From Beta vulgaris subsp. vulgaris (lineage: Eukaryota > Streptophyta > Magnoliopsida > Caryophyllales > Amaranthaceae), in contig NC_079205.1 of the NCBI RefSeq assembly GCF_026745355.1, forward strand, positions 45,217,558-45,281,557: a stretch of 64,000 bases of DNA. Direction: 5' to 3'. Each line of letters begins with the position of its first letter. Within the stretch, counting starts at the first letter, position 1. Below are positions 10,890-22,448 of this stretch, in pieces. Under the pieces are notes generated by a model. It did not search any database. It saw only the letters and a list, made by a program, of their open reading frames with translations, and was not told the origin of the DNA. The position numbers and the translations under genes are program-made.

Positions 10890-11447
10890 TCTCTATTATA
10901 TAAGCCAAGGGGGGAGCAATGGTGTCCCCCTTTGAATTTACATATTCACCCCTCCATAACATAAAAGTTACAATCATTACACACATAAACTTACCAAAAA
11001 AATTTCAACCAAATCTCTATTAAACCCAATTAACTCATATAATTGTCAATCATATAAGCTTACCAATAAAAAAGATTCCATCAAATTGAATTTAAAACCA
11101 ATCAACTAAAACTTTTTGTAATCAAGACCTTACCAAAAATTAATACCATAGACAATAAAATGAATATGACATTCTCATTCCAAAGACAACTCACATACAA
11201 AATTAATCACAAATACAAACTCCAAAAAAATACAATTTTTTCATTTTTTGAATATACAATTTTATCACTTATAGTTACTTTAAAAATATTTTTAGATACT
11301 ATTTATAAGTATTTAAATACTTCTTACTGACCAAATGAAGGCGTACATAGATACGTACTTTCATAATTTTATTTTTCATTTCTTTTTATACCGAGTAATA
11401 GTTATGCCTAAAATGTTACCGCACGCATAGCCTGCAGAAAGAGCTAG
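10890..11447 (+). mobile_element. Helitron, a different family
   Basis: It starts TCTCTATTATATAAGCC, preceded by A (10889), and ends GAGCTAG followed by T (11448), fitting Helitron insertion between A and T. About 10 bases before the end, CCGCACGC-ATA-GCCTGCAG (11419-11437) forms an 8-bp stem with two mismatches, the expected 3' hairpin. No Rep/helicase is encoded. 558 bp. Confidence 0.65.
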
Positions 11448-12032
11448 TATGAATATATCACATCAGTTGAGTAAATAGATTCTATTTATGGTAATTAATA
11501 AGACATTTATTTGTGGTTGATCAAGATAACATACAAGACGTTAGGTGATGAAGGGAGGATATACAAGTTTATTCCTTATGTAAAAAACTTATATGGACTT
11601 GGTCCATACTAAATTAGCATGGACCTAATGCTAATTCATGTGATTTATGAAAAAAGTCACTATATAAAAAATTAGTTATAAAAGATGAGTAGATATAGAT
11701 TGTACAGTTTAACTATGTGAAAAAAGTTACTATGTCATAAAGTGAAAATTTCATTATAAACTAATGTCAGAAAAAATGATTATACTAAAAAACAGTCACT
11801 ATGATAGAATTAACTATATAATGTAACTTAAAATTTTATAAATGTTATTATACAGAAAAAATGGTCATTATATTAAATAAGTAACTGTGGTCCACACAAG
11901 ACTAACTTCTTCCTTCTACAGCATACAACAAATTAAAGCCCAAGAAAGTAGAAACTCCCCTCAGAAAAAGTAAAATGGTGCTTATCGAATATGTAGATCA
12001 TGTTAAAGTAGCCATCTTGTACATTCACGTAT
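11448..12032. other. AT-rich spacer before the copia element
   Basis: Repeats of AAAAAAGT(C/T)ACTATAT-like words at 11640-11880 are low-complexity. No gene seen. The last five bases (CGTAT, 12028-12032) are the target duplication of the copia element. Confidence 0.4.
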
Positions 12033-12366
12033 TGTAGACTTTAGTCTAGGTTATAGTCATTTGATTTCTCTCAAAGGCAGCTTGCATGACTCAGTATGCG
12101 CAGCTCCATATTCATTCATTTACTCTCTTCTGTCTTTTATATTCATTCATGCACTCCATTATATATGAGGCACACTACAAAATACCTAGAGACATAAATA
12201 CCTAAAGGAATAAAACAAGGAATATTCTTTCATGTCACATGCTCATTTAAGGTGGCACATGATCCGAGAAAGATATATTATTACATGATTGGTAATAACT
12301 AGAGGACAAAATAGAAAAGGTTGCTGGGCCTAGCTTGGGCCAGAGGGACAATGTCTTCTTCCAACA
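12033..12366 (-). repeat. Copia 1, 3' LTR
   Basis: 334 bp beginning TGTAGACTTTAG and ending TTCTTCCAACA on the + strand; direct copy of 17676-18011. Confidence 0.93.
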
Positions 12367-12378
12367 CTTCCCCTCAAG
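12367..12378 (-). other. Copia 1 polypurine tract
   Basis: Minus strand CTTGAGGGGAAG, immediately beside the 3' LTR. It is the expected primer site for plus-strand DNA synthesis. Confidence 0.8.
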
Positions 12379-13901
12379 CTGAGAGTGGAGGTGGAGACAC
12401 TCCTAGCTTGCACAGTAGAGCTTGATGCTGAGACACTGAGACTTGCTTGGTGAAGACATCTGCCAGTTGCTTGGAAGTAGGAATATAGGTGGGCTGCACA
12501 AGGCCTTCTTTAGCTTGATCACGAATGAAGTGACAATCTACTGCCACATGTTTAGTCTTCTCATGGTGAACTGGATTGGCAGAGATGGCTAAGGCAGCAT
12601 GGTTGTCACAAAAAAGAGGAACATACTTCATATTAGATAAGCCAAGGTCTTTAAGCAGTTGTTTCAGCCACATCACCTCACACACAGTGAGTGCCATAGA
12701 CCTGTATTCAGCTTCTGCAGATGATCTGGCAACCACACTTTGTCTCTTGCTTTTCCAGGAGATGGGAGAGTGACCAAGCATAACACAAAAACCTGAAGTG
12801 GATCGCCTTGTGACTAGACAACCTGCCCAGCCACTGTCACAGTAGGCACTTAGTTGAGCAGCAGATGAGGAGGCAAGTAAGATGCCTTGATTAGGAGAGC
12901 CTGAAAGGTATCTGAGAACTCTCTTGGCTGCTTGAAGATGAGCAAAAGTGGGGTTATGCATGAATTGCATGAGCACATGAATGGAGAAGGCTATATCAGG
13001 TCCTGTTAAGGTGAGGTAGATCAATTTACCAATGAGCTGTTGATATTCAGTGGGATTAGGAAGAGGAGAACCAAGATCTGCAGTGAGTTTGAGATGAGAC
13101 TCCATTAGAAGTTTGAGAGGCTTACAGTGCTGCATATTATAGTGATGAAGAAGGTCAATTAGATACTTCTTTTGTGCGAGAAAAAAACCAGCACTAGTTC
13201 TATCAACTTCAATGCCTAGAAAATATCTTAGTTCACGTAGATCTTTCATGTGAAATTGGTGGCCAAGAGAGGTTTTTGTGGCTGGAATTAGAGGGAGATC
13301 ATTGCCTGCTATGAGAAGGTCATCTACATAGACAAGAATGGCAACAAAGGAGCCTTCACTGAGTTTGGTGAATAAGGAATAGTCACACTTAGACTGTTGA
13401 AAGTCTAAAACTTTCAATACTGCACTTAACTTTGCAAACCACTGTCTGGGTGCTTGTTTGAGCCCATACAGTGATTTGTTAAGTTTACATACATAGTTAC
13501 CATCAGATGGAGGGAGAGAAGTAGGGTCACTAGTAGGAGTGAACCTGTGACCAAGGCCTAGGTAGCCAGGGGGGCTTCATGTACACAACCTCTTGTAAGT
13601 CACCATGGAGAAAGGCATTTTTTACATCCATTTGATGTACATGCCACTCCTTGACCGTAGAGATGGCAAGAAAAGACCTTATAGTGGCCATTTTTGCCAC
13701 AGGATCAAAGGTCTCTGCATAGTCTATGCCATATTTTTGTCTATTGCCCATAATGACAAGTCTGGCTTTATGTCTGTCTATGCTCCCATGTGGGTTATAT
13801 TTAGTTTTGAATAGCCACTTACAACATATAGCTCTTTTGTGAGGAGGGAGAGTAGTGATGTCCCAGGTATGATTTGGATTCAAGAGCTTGAAGCTCCTCA
13901 T
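12374..13901 (-). pseudogene. Copia 1 reverse transcriptase and RNase H
   Basis: Two frames cover the domain. 13530-13901 holds the RT fingers ([32 protein letters not shown]). 12374-13417 holds the palm motif YVDDLLIAG followed by RNase H (YCDSGWAG, SSAEAEYRSM, DNHAALAI, LADVFTK). The two are separated by a frameshift and unmatched sequence at 13418-13529. The catalytic YVDD is intact, but the split means no complete enzyme can be made. Confidence 0.9.
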
Positions 13902-15176
13902 TCATAGCAGCTGTCCAATGAGGATGAGAGAGGGCTTCTTTGTAGTTTTTTGGTTCAGTGTGAGTCATGGAGAGGCTCATGAAGCAGGCAAAAGAGGGGT
14001 TGATGGGGGTGTCTATGGGAGGAGCAATAGGGTTAGGAACAGTTGTAGAGATTGAGCTGCCAATGAAGTAATCATTGTGCCAGGTAGGTGTTTTGTTAGG
14101 TCTAGTGGAGTGTCTGGTGGGTTGGACTGGTGAAGAAGCAGGGGGTTGAGGGATGGTGGGAGAGGGTAGTTGAACAGGAGTGTGGTCAATGTTTGTGGGA
14201 GGGGGCTCTTGATTAAGATCAACAGTACACCAGTCATCAAAATCATCAAGAGTATGGATAATGAGAGGGGTATTATTAGGAGATGAATGGGGTTTGAAAA
14301 TTTTGTAAGGGAAAATATGTTCATAAAACCTGACATTTCTGCTTATAAAGATACTATTATTGAGGAGGTTTAGAAGTTTATAGCCTTTCTTATGATTAGG
14401 ATATCCCAGGAAGACACAGGGGACTCCCCTAGGTTTGAATTTATCACTTTTTCTATCAGGGTTGACAGCCACAGTTAAGCACCCAAAGACTTTAAAGTAG
14501 GAATAATCAGGCTTGCAATTGTATAACACTTCATAGGGAGAGAGATAATTAAGTACCTGACTAGGAAGTTTGTTTGTAATATGCACAACAGTTTGAATAC
14601 ACTCTCCCCAATATTGAAGAGGAAGACCACATTGAAACCTCAAGGCTCTTCCCATTTCAAGGATGTTTATGTGTCTCATTTCAGCCCTCCCATTTTGCTG
14701 GTGAGTATCAACACATGTAGTATCAAGGATAATACCCAACTTCTCAAATAAGGGTTTGCATAGGCTGTCTTCAAATTCAACTGCATTATTTGACCTTAGT
14801 CTCTTCACATGCTTCCCATGTTGATTTCTGGCCATGTGTATGAATTGAACCAAGGCTCCATATGCCTCGTTCTTAGCTTTAAGGAGATGAATCCAAGTCA
14901 CTCTACTGAAGTCATCCACTATTGTTAGGAAGTATCTAAACACTTCCCTTGTTTAAACCCTATAAGGGCCTCAGTTGTCTATGTGGATCAGCTCAAAGGG
15001 TTCCTTGGCCCTGTGTGTGCTCACTTTGAATGGGAGTTTTGTTATTTTGGCTACTGAACAGGTCAGGCAATCTTCACCCAGGTTAGGAGCAAAACCTTTT
15101 AGATTGCCTATTTTGTTTATTCTATCCAAGGGAGCATGACCAAGCCTTTGATGCCACTTGGTTGTTGTATTCTTCC
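13819..15176 (-). pseudogene. Copia 1 integrase
   Basis: The zinc-binding part lies at 14971-15176 (HQRLGH, CLTCSVAK) and the catalytic core at 13819-14943 (IVDDFSR, then QQNGRAE). The second catalytic Asp is replaced: RSNNAVEF has Asn (codon at 14788-14790, GAT to AAT) where the family has Asp. Two in-frame stops at 14971-14973 and 14953-14955 separate the halves, and both are explained by single transitions from Trp and Gln codons. The hAT element at 15177-15846 cuts the upstream side. Confidence 0.88.
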
Positions 15177-15846
15177 TAGTGATGGCCACTGGTGCGGGCT
15201 GGGCGGGCCGGACTGTGGACCGAAGCGGGCTGGGCTGAGATTTCACGGCCCAGGACCGGGCCGTGAAATTCATGGGTTGGGTGGGCTGGTCTGCGGGCTG
15301 AAAAGTCTTGGCCCACACCGGTCTGTTACCGGTTTTCACGGTTCGAGAAACGGTTCTGGCGGTTCGTGGGTCTAGTGGGCTGGACAGGGCTAGCGGGCAG
15401 GCATGAGATATTTTTTTTTCAAAATTATTTAATCATTGAAATTATTCATTATTGTTATATAAAATCTTTAAAATGAATAAAAATATATACAATTATTAAA
15501 ATTAATGAATAATTTCATTATTTTAAAATTTGATTGAATTATAATATATGCAATTTGATTAAAGTATATACAATCTGATTAAAATATACACAATTTGGTT
15601 CAGTAATAACTTGGACTGGGCTGGTCTGGTTCATGGGTTGGGCTGGACCGATTTTGTGGTCCGGGCTGGGCGGTTTTAGTAGCGGGTTCTAGTGGGCTGG
15701 GCTCAAGAAATCTGGCCCACGGCCCATCCACCAATTTCACGGTTCGAGCTGGGCTGGACCGGGCTTTTTGCAAGCCCGACCCACACGGCCCACGAGGTGG
15801 GCTGGGTTGGATGGGCTGGATTGGCCCGCACTGTTGGCCATCTCTA
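15177..15846. mobile_element. hAT-type non-autonomous element nested in copia 1
   Basis: The ends are inverted: TAGTGATGGCCACTGGTGCG at the left and, read from the other strand, TAGAGATGGCCAACAGTGCG at the right. A perfect 8-bp duplication ATTCTTCC flanks it (15169-15176, 15847-15854). TAGNGATGGC ends with an 8-bp TSD are typical hAT. The 670 bp are GGGCTGG/CCAGCCC-rich near both ends with an AT-rich core (15410-15600), and no transposase. It interrupts the copia frame just upstream of the integrase zinc finger, so it postdates that insertion. Confidence 0.92.
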
Positions 15847-16492
15847 ATTCTTCCTTTTCTTTTCTTTATCAACCTCAGTAGGAATTTGCAACTCAGATGT
15901 TGCTGCCAGAGCCTGAACATGTCTATGCACTCTTACTATCAGACTAGGAACTGGTTCATTGACTAGGTAATATACACCTTTCACAGCCTGACCAATTCCC
16001 TTCACTGTTCCACTGTCAAGGTGTTCAATTAAACAAAATTCAGGAAGGAAAGTCACTTTACATTTTTCTTCCTAAGTGAGCTTTTGCACAGATATCAAGT
16101 CATGCTTGAAGGATGGTGTGTACATCACATTTTGTAATGTTAAGTCGTTTTCAAGTGTGACATTACCATAGTGAGAGGCAATAGAGGTTTCACCATTCGG
16201 TTATCTTAGGACAAGCTACAGACTTCTTTACCTCCTTGAGAACCTCAAAGCCTCCAGATATGTGGTGAGTTGCCCCTGAGTCAATAATCCAAGCCTTTGT
16301 GAGAGCTTGGGCCATATTGCACTCTATAATTTTAGCATAGTTGACTTCCATCTCTTCCCCTGAGTCTTCATCTCCACCCCTTGAAGGAAGAGGCAACAAC
16401 TTTTGAAGTTGTTCAAGCTGTTGAGTGCTGATTCCACTGGTGCTATCTTCTCCACTGCATAAGTTTGCACTTACCTTCTGTTTATGTTTCAT
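15847..16492 (-). pseudogene. Copia 1 protease and pre-integrase linker
   Basis: 16190-16492 contains the aspartic protease motif WIIDSGATHHISG, and the linker continues at lower coordinates in another frame (VTFLPEFC, VKGVYYLV). A frameshift near 16190 and a stop near 16074 (AAGCTCACTTAG on the minus strand) break the reading frame before the nested hAT. Confidence 0.8.
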
Positions 16493-17460
16493 CCATTTAT
16501 CTCCACCTTTCCCTGACTCCCTGTTAGTGTAGTATTTTTGAGTGGTTTTTCCTCTCTGTTCTCTTGTGCCTTTTCCTCCCTTGTTAGGAAAACTACAATA
16601 GTCCAGTACTTATCATAGCTGTGACCAGGTTTTCTACATGCTTTGCACCCCCAACATTTCTCTGTTGTATGTCCAGCTTTGCCACAGTTTGTACAGTTCA
16701 AATCACTTCTTCCCCCAAACATTGCAAATACCTCACTTTCTTCCTTAGGTTTTAATATTTGCTTTTGAGATTCTTCTTGTTGAAGCATTCCACATGCAGT
16801 GTCAACACTTGGGAGAGGAATTAACATAAGAAGGTGACTCCTCTGAGTGCTATATAAGTCATCCAGCCCATTGAGAAATTGAAAGAGCTTTTGTTCTTCT
16901 TCATCTTTTCTCATTGCATCTATGAATTCCCTCACCTCTTCATGCAGAGTGGTGATGGCAGGCAAATCTCTTAGAGCTTCCAACTCCTCCCATATACATT
17001 TTAAGTCAGTGTAGTAGTCTGCAATCAGTCTTCCTTGTTGTTTCGTTTCATACATACCCTTGCTCAGCTGGTACTTCCTTGCACCATTAGCCACTGAGAA
17101 TCTTCTTTCTAACTGTCTCCATATTTCAGCAGAATCTTGAACAAACATAATTGATTTCCTTATAGATTCTTATATAGATCCCAAAATCCAGGAAATCACC
17201 ATATTATTGCATGTTTCCCATGCTTCCCTTTTTACAGCATCTGTATTGTCCTTTTTTACTTCCCCTGTCACAAAGCCTAACTTTCTTTTTGAAGCTAAAC
17301 TTATTTCAAGTGACCTTTTCCAAGACCTGAAGTTACATGCACCTTCAAGTCTTTCTACATGAATAGAGGTAGTTCCTTCAGAAGGATGAAGGTAGAGTGG
17401 ACTAGTGGGATCAATATTGCTGTTACTCATTTCTTCTTTCAGATTTAAGAAAGCAGACAC
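16489..17460 (-). pseudogene. Copia 1 Gag
   Basis: The N-terminal part (17170-17460) has PLYLHPSEG and W-x-R-x-L-E-I-S-L features of plant copia Gag (DUF4219/UBN2-like). An in-frame stop at 17170-17172 divides it from 16489-17148, which ends in a zinc knuckle, CTNCGKAGHTTEKC (C-x2-C-x4-H-x4-C). The two parts share one frame; the switch to the protease frame comes near 16490. Confidence 0.88.
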
Positions 17461-17663
17461 AAGATCACTAAAAGACTCAATTTTTAGAGTGAAAACCTTA
17501 GCAGAATCACTACTCTGAAGACACTACAGCAGATAAATCCTACTGAAACAATAAATTTTAGCACCACAAATAGCTACAGATGCATTTCATACATGACTTT
17601 GAATAATTTAAACACGAAAGGCAGGATCTTTAGAGAATATAAGAGCTAAAAAACCGAACCTTT

Positions 17664-17675
17664 GCTCTGATACCA
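17664..17675 (-). other. Copia 1 primer-binding site
   Basis: Minus strand TGGTATCAGAGC, directly inside the 5' LTR, complementary to the 3' end of initiator-methionine tRNA. This is the usual primer of plant copia elements. Confidence 0.92.
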
Positions 17676-18011
17676 TGTAGACTTTAGTCTAGGTTATAGT
17701 CATTTGATTTCTCTCAAAGGCAGCTTGCATGACTCAGTATGTGCAACTCCATATTCAGTTCATATACTCTCTTCTATCCTTTACATTCATTCATGCACTC
17801 CTTTATATATGAGGCACACTACAAAATACCTAGAGACATAAATATCTAAAGCCATAAAACAAGGAATATTCTTTCATGTCACATGCTCATTTACGGTGGC
17901 ACATGATCCGAGAAAGATTTATTATTACATGATTGGTAATAACTAGAGGACAGAATTGGAAAAGGCTGCTGAGCCTAGCTTGGGCCAGAAGGACAATGTC
18001 TTCTTCCAACA
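17676..18011 (-). repeat. Copia 1, 5' LTR
   Basis: 336 bp, TG...CA ends, direct copy of 12033-12366; followed by the TSD copy CGTAT. Confidence 0.93.
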
Positions 18012-18070
18012 CGTATATCCTAATCTTATCTTCTAAATGTTTTCATTTTTACTGTTGAGTTCGTTTTTGA

Positions 18071-19233
18071 AAAGACCGTCTCGTATTAGTGTTAACATGA
18101 GACCAACTAATATTATACTGACATCACGTGCATGTATCAAACCAACAGCGAAATTAGTTAAGCGATTGGACATATTAGTTATGCTAACCTTAAATTGCTT
18201 CTGAATGAATTAATTAAGCAGTGAAATATATTAGTTAAGCATTAAATTATATTAATCGAGTGTTGAAGTATATTAGTTATATCATAGAAACCAGATTATA
18301 ACGCATCATACTAATAACTAAATACCATAACTATTAACCTTACAAATATAACCATTAATATTCTATAACTAATAATATGAAAACTATAACTAATAACGTG
18401 TAAAGAATTGCTAATAACTACAAACCATAACTATTAACCTTACAAATATAACAATTTATCTAGAATCATAATTATAACTAATAACATGAAAGGTATAACT
18501 AATAACATGAAAGGTATAACTAATAACCTACAAACAATAACTAATAACTAAAAACATAACTATTAACCTTACAAATGTAGCTATTTACCCAGCTGCATAG
18601 CTATTTACCCGAAAACGATAACTAATCACCGAAAAACCATAACTACTAACTTGAAAAAAAAGTAACTTTCTACCTAAAAGCTGTAACTCATAATAAGAGA
18701 TTTATTAGAGTTTAGACCCATTGACAGAGGGAAGCAAAGAGCTTTGAGAACTTCTCATTATCATGATTGAAGAAGTCGCGTAAAAGGACGTTATATAGTT
18801 GAAAGTTTCATATGTTCAAAAAAAGAAAAGAAAGAAAAAGAAATAGATGTAGGCTTAAGAAAGAAATGGAAGTTGGGTGGAGGAGAGGGAAATGGCAGTG
18901 CAGATGAGAGAGAAACGCGAGTTGGTAGAAGAGAGGGACATAGGAGATAGATATTAGAGTTGGCAGAGGAGAGAGAAAATATAAATTGAGAGAGAAATGA
19001 AATGTGTTTTACTAGTATAACTAATTGGTCCAAGCGCTTAATTAATATACTTCAACGCTTAACTAATATATACTTCAAACGCTTAACTAATTTATCCAGA
19101 AGAATTTGAAGGTTAGCATAACTAATAGATTCAAGCCCTTAATTAATACCACTGTTGTTATGATGCACGCGTGTAATGATGTCAGCATGACATCAGTTGA
19201 TCTCGTGTTAACAGTAATGTGAGACCGTCTTTT
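18071..19233. mobile_element. AAGACSGTCTC-ended inverted-repeat element
   Basis: The left end AAAGACCGTCTCGTATTAG and the right end (other strand AAAGACGGTCTCACATTAC) are inverted and stay similar for about 60 bp, including TGTTAACAYGAGA. The interior is built from degenerate words, ATTAGTTAAGC near both ends and AACTAATAAC(AT)GAAA from 18300 to 18680. No transposase and no clear TSD, so the superfamily is not assigned. Confidence 0.65.
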
Positions 19234-19377
19234 ATAAGAATTTGTGTTTACTATTAATAAGATTAAGTTTTTTTTATGGTGCCAATAGTGAATATGGGCT
19301 TCTGCTTAACATAGTATTTTTCTTTAAGTAATGAAATACTATGAACTAAACTTGAAATGAAGATGTGAGTAATTACG

Positions 19378-19717
19378 GTCCGTTTGGTAGTCGTTAATAA
19401 ATTGTGGTAATGAAAATGAATTTTAATTGTAATTTTATTAGGGAAGCACCTCTAAAATCTCCATGGGGAATTTTTTTTCTCCATGGGCAAACAATCTCAC
19501 CCATAAACTTGTGTTTTTGTCTCCAAGGGGAAACAATTTTCATTATCACTCATTACCACCTACAAGGTGGTATTGGATGGGAATGAAAATTCAAGAAGGA
19601 AAATGGACACTTTAGGATAAATTAGTATTACCATGGGAATGGACAATGATATTGCTCACAAATTTACACACAAATTTATTACCATTACTACCATTTATGA
19701 CCAACTACCAAACGGAC
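19378..19717. mobile_element. GTCCGTTTGGTAG MITE
   Basis: 340 bp with inverted ends: GTCCGTTTGGTAGTCG at the left and CTACCAAACGGAC at the right, similar for about 35 bp. The short frame inside is incidental. A decayed relative lies around 39765-40335. No convincing TSD. Confidence 0.65.
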
Positions 19718-20677
19718 AGTTAAAGTTTATGCTTTTTGTAATGAGAAATATACTAGTTAATTATATAAAATAGTACTTAAAGTTATCAGAATATTTTGAA
19801 AGCTAATCTAGATTACAAAAATCATCTCCTATCAATTAGAAACATTTGTTCAAGCTTAGAGTTAAGCGCATGTGATTTCATAAATCAAGTATAATCTACA
19901 CTAAAGTATAAAGATAAAATTCCCATTCCATGTCCTTAGTCCTTGCTCCTTAGTAACAGGGTCAAACATAGTATATAGTTTCGGAATAATTCGACCGCGT
20001 CTAAAACTTTGTAAAGGATATAATAAAGAAATTAAAGTTTTTAAATTATAAAAACACATGCTGATCTGATTAATATCATAATTCTCCTGCTTTTGCCAAG
20101 TGTTAATTGTAAAATCCGAAGCATAAAATCTATTTTTGACGAGATACCTTATTTCAAAGATAAATAAAATAAAAGGTTGACGGGGTGTCCCATGCAATCA
20201 ATTTTGACAGCAGCAGTTAAATTGAATTGTATGTATCAGTATGAGTGTATGCCCCATGCATGTTACTCTATGCTACTATCATACTATTGGCAAATTACGT
20301 TTTGTGTGACGTAACAAGCTGAGGGGAGAGAGAGAAAAATTGTGACAAATTCTAGAAGAAAAATTAATGGAAGAGAAAACCAGCCCAGGTCAATTTTTGA
20401 GAAGTCATTCTTAAACTAATTTGGTTAAGAATAAAAATGCATGATGCTATTTGAAGATACTTATGCTATTATTATAATTTAGTAGTAGTAGTAGCATGAA
20501 ACTAAACAGCGTATTTGTTGACAATTTCATTGCTAACGTCACGCCTTGCGTGGTTCACTTTGTTAACTAACCTAACTTCTCTCTGTTCAGTGTTTATTCA
20601 CTTATCAATTTTACTTTGCTCACTTGGTTAGTTGGTTAGTATAGTGGTACATATTTCTTCTCCGGAAGTAACATATA
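19718..20677. other. Intergenic stretch
   Basis: AT-rich. The longest open stretches are short and resemble nothing I know. No RNA gene or terminal repeat identified. Confidence 0.4.
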
Positions 20678-21908
20678 AGGGTGCGTTCTGTTCAACTTAA
20701 AAAATTAAGTTTCAGGTCCAATAAGTTCAGATAAGTTCAGATAAGTTCAGATAAGTTGTAATAAGGTCTAATAAGGACAATAAGTTCCAATAAGGTCTAA
20801 TAAGGTTCAATAAGTTCCAATCAGGTGCAATAAGTTCCAATCAGATGCAATAAGTTCCAATCAGGTCTAATAAGGTCCAATAAGTTCCAATCAGGTCCAA
20901 TAAGGTCCAAATAGTCAATGTTTAATAAACATTTGTATTATTGTTCATTATTTTGTTATTCATAATTTCATATCACTATTAGCTGATTATGTTATTATTA
21001 GAATTTTAATTAAAGTACCACAATGATTATATAGTATTATACTTGTATTAGTGTCTATTATTTTATTATTTATTTGTATTATGTCTATTATTTTATTATT
21101 TATTTATATTATGTCTATTATTTTATTATTCATATTACTATTAACTGATTATGTTATTATTAGAATTTTTTTATTAAAGTACCACAATGTATAGTATTAT
21201 ACTTGTATTATTGTCTATTATTTGATTATTCATATTGCTATTAAATAATATTATAATCATGGTCAATTAATTAAGGTTAACAATAGTAATAATAATTATA
21301 ATTACAATATTTTGCAATTCTTCTTTAAATAACTAGAGATAACATGTTTTCGTTACTAATAACAATGAAAGATATAAAATTTTGATTTTCTACTAGTGTT
21401 TTATAAAACCAAAACAAGACTATTAGATATATTAGAGGTGAAAGTTATGTATAGGCAAATATATAAATAGTAAATTTTTTTGTTAAATAATTAACATAAG
21501 AGATAATTAATAATCATTATTTTTTAAAGGACGAATTATAATAATTATTACTCCATAAAAAATTTTGAGGGGTAGTATTTACGTTAGTGGTAATATTTAT
21601 GTTATTCATGGTCAATGTTTTTGTCTAATAAGGTCAAATAAGTTTCAATCAGGTCCAATAAGGTCAAATAAGTTTCAATCAGGTCCAATAAGGTCTAATA
21701 AGTTTCAATCAGGGCCAATAAGGTCTAATAAGTTTCAATAAGGTCAATAAGTTCCAATAAGGTCCAATAAGTTCCAATCAGGTCCAATAAGTTGAATCAG
21801 GTCCAATCAGGATTAATAAGTTCCAATAAGTTCAGTTCAGGTTCAATTAGTTCAGTTCAGATAAGTTCCAATAAGTTCAGGTCCAATAAGTTGAATAGAA
21901 CGCACCCT
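20678..21908. mobile_element. AGGGTGCGTTCT-ended element with AATAAGTTCCA arrays
   Basis: Inverted ends: AGGGTGCGTTCTGTTCAACT at the left and TTGAATAGAACGCACCCT at the right. Both subterminal zones (20710-20920 and 21620-21890) are arrays of an 11-12-base word, AATAAGTTCCA / AATCAGGTCCA / AATAAGGTC, in the same orientation at both ends. The interior contains an imperfect direct duplication of roughly 150-190 bp (around 20930-21060 and 21090-21230, both with CTGATTATGTTATTATTAGA). No coding sequence and no clear TSD. Confidence 0.65.
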
Positions 21909-22214
21909 AAATGTTGATACTATCATATGCTGGGAATAATTTTTATAATACAATATAAGTAATGTTTTTCGTATATAATATCGTTTGCTGTACAACATTA
22001 ATGATTATATATACTGATATACATACATTTGTAATTTATAATACAATATTGCGATATTTGATAATCAACATTGGTTTATTTTTCTTTTATCTTGATTTTT
22101 TTAAACATATTACTTCATTTATTTAATAAATATTACTTCATTTATTTAATAAATGACATGAGATCAGAGGAACATTATATGTTCTATACAACGTTAACGA
22201 TTACATATACATAT

Positions 22215-22374
22215 TGTTGAGATGTTTTAGGATTTCTGATTCCTATCTTTTGGGCAACTTTCTTATTTTTGTGATTTCCTCCCTTACGAGGACTCCTTGG
22301 GTTGTATATTATGTTCAAGGGTAAATTCAATCAAATAGAGCAAATTATTCTTCTCTCTAAAATCTTTTCTGTCA
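22215..22374 (+). repeat. Copia 2, 5' LTR
   Basis: 160 bp, TGTTGAGATG...TCTGTCA; direct copy of 24154-24312. Confidence 0.92.
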
Positions 22375-22386
22375 TGGTATCATAGC
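22375..22386 (+). other. Copia 2 primer-binding site
   Basis: TGGTATCATAGC directly after the 5' LTR; one base differs from the initiator-Met complement TGGTATCAGAGC. Confidence 0.85.
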
Positions 22387-22448
22387 AGGTGTTTTTCAAT
22401 CCACCACAAACATGCTTACTGTCATGCTAACATATAAACCAATCTTTC

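Larger units (their letters stand above)
12033..18011 (-). mobile_element. Ty1/copia LTR retrotransposon with nested hAT, inactive
   Basis: A complete structural unit on the minus strand. LTRs lie at 12033-12366 and 17676-18011, the target duplication CGTAT is perfect (12028-12032, 18012-18016), the PBS matches initiator-Met tRNA, and a PPT is present. Domain order read from the right is Gag, protease, integrase, RT, RNase H, which defines copia. The LTRs differ at about twenty positions by eye, so the insertion is not recent. Without the 670-bp hAT inside it the element is about 5.3 kb. The coding region carries several stops and frameshifts. Confidence 0.95.
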
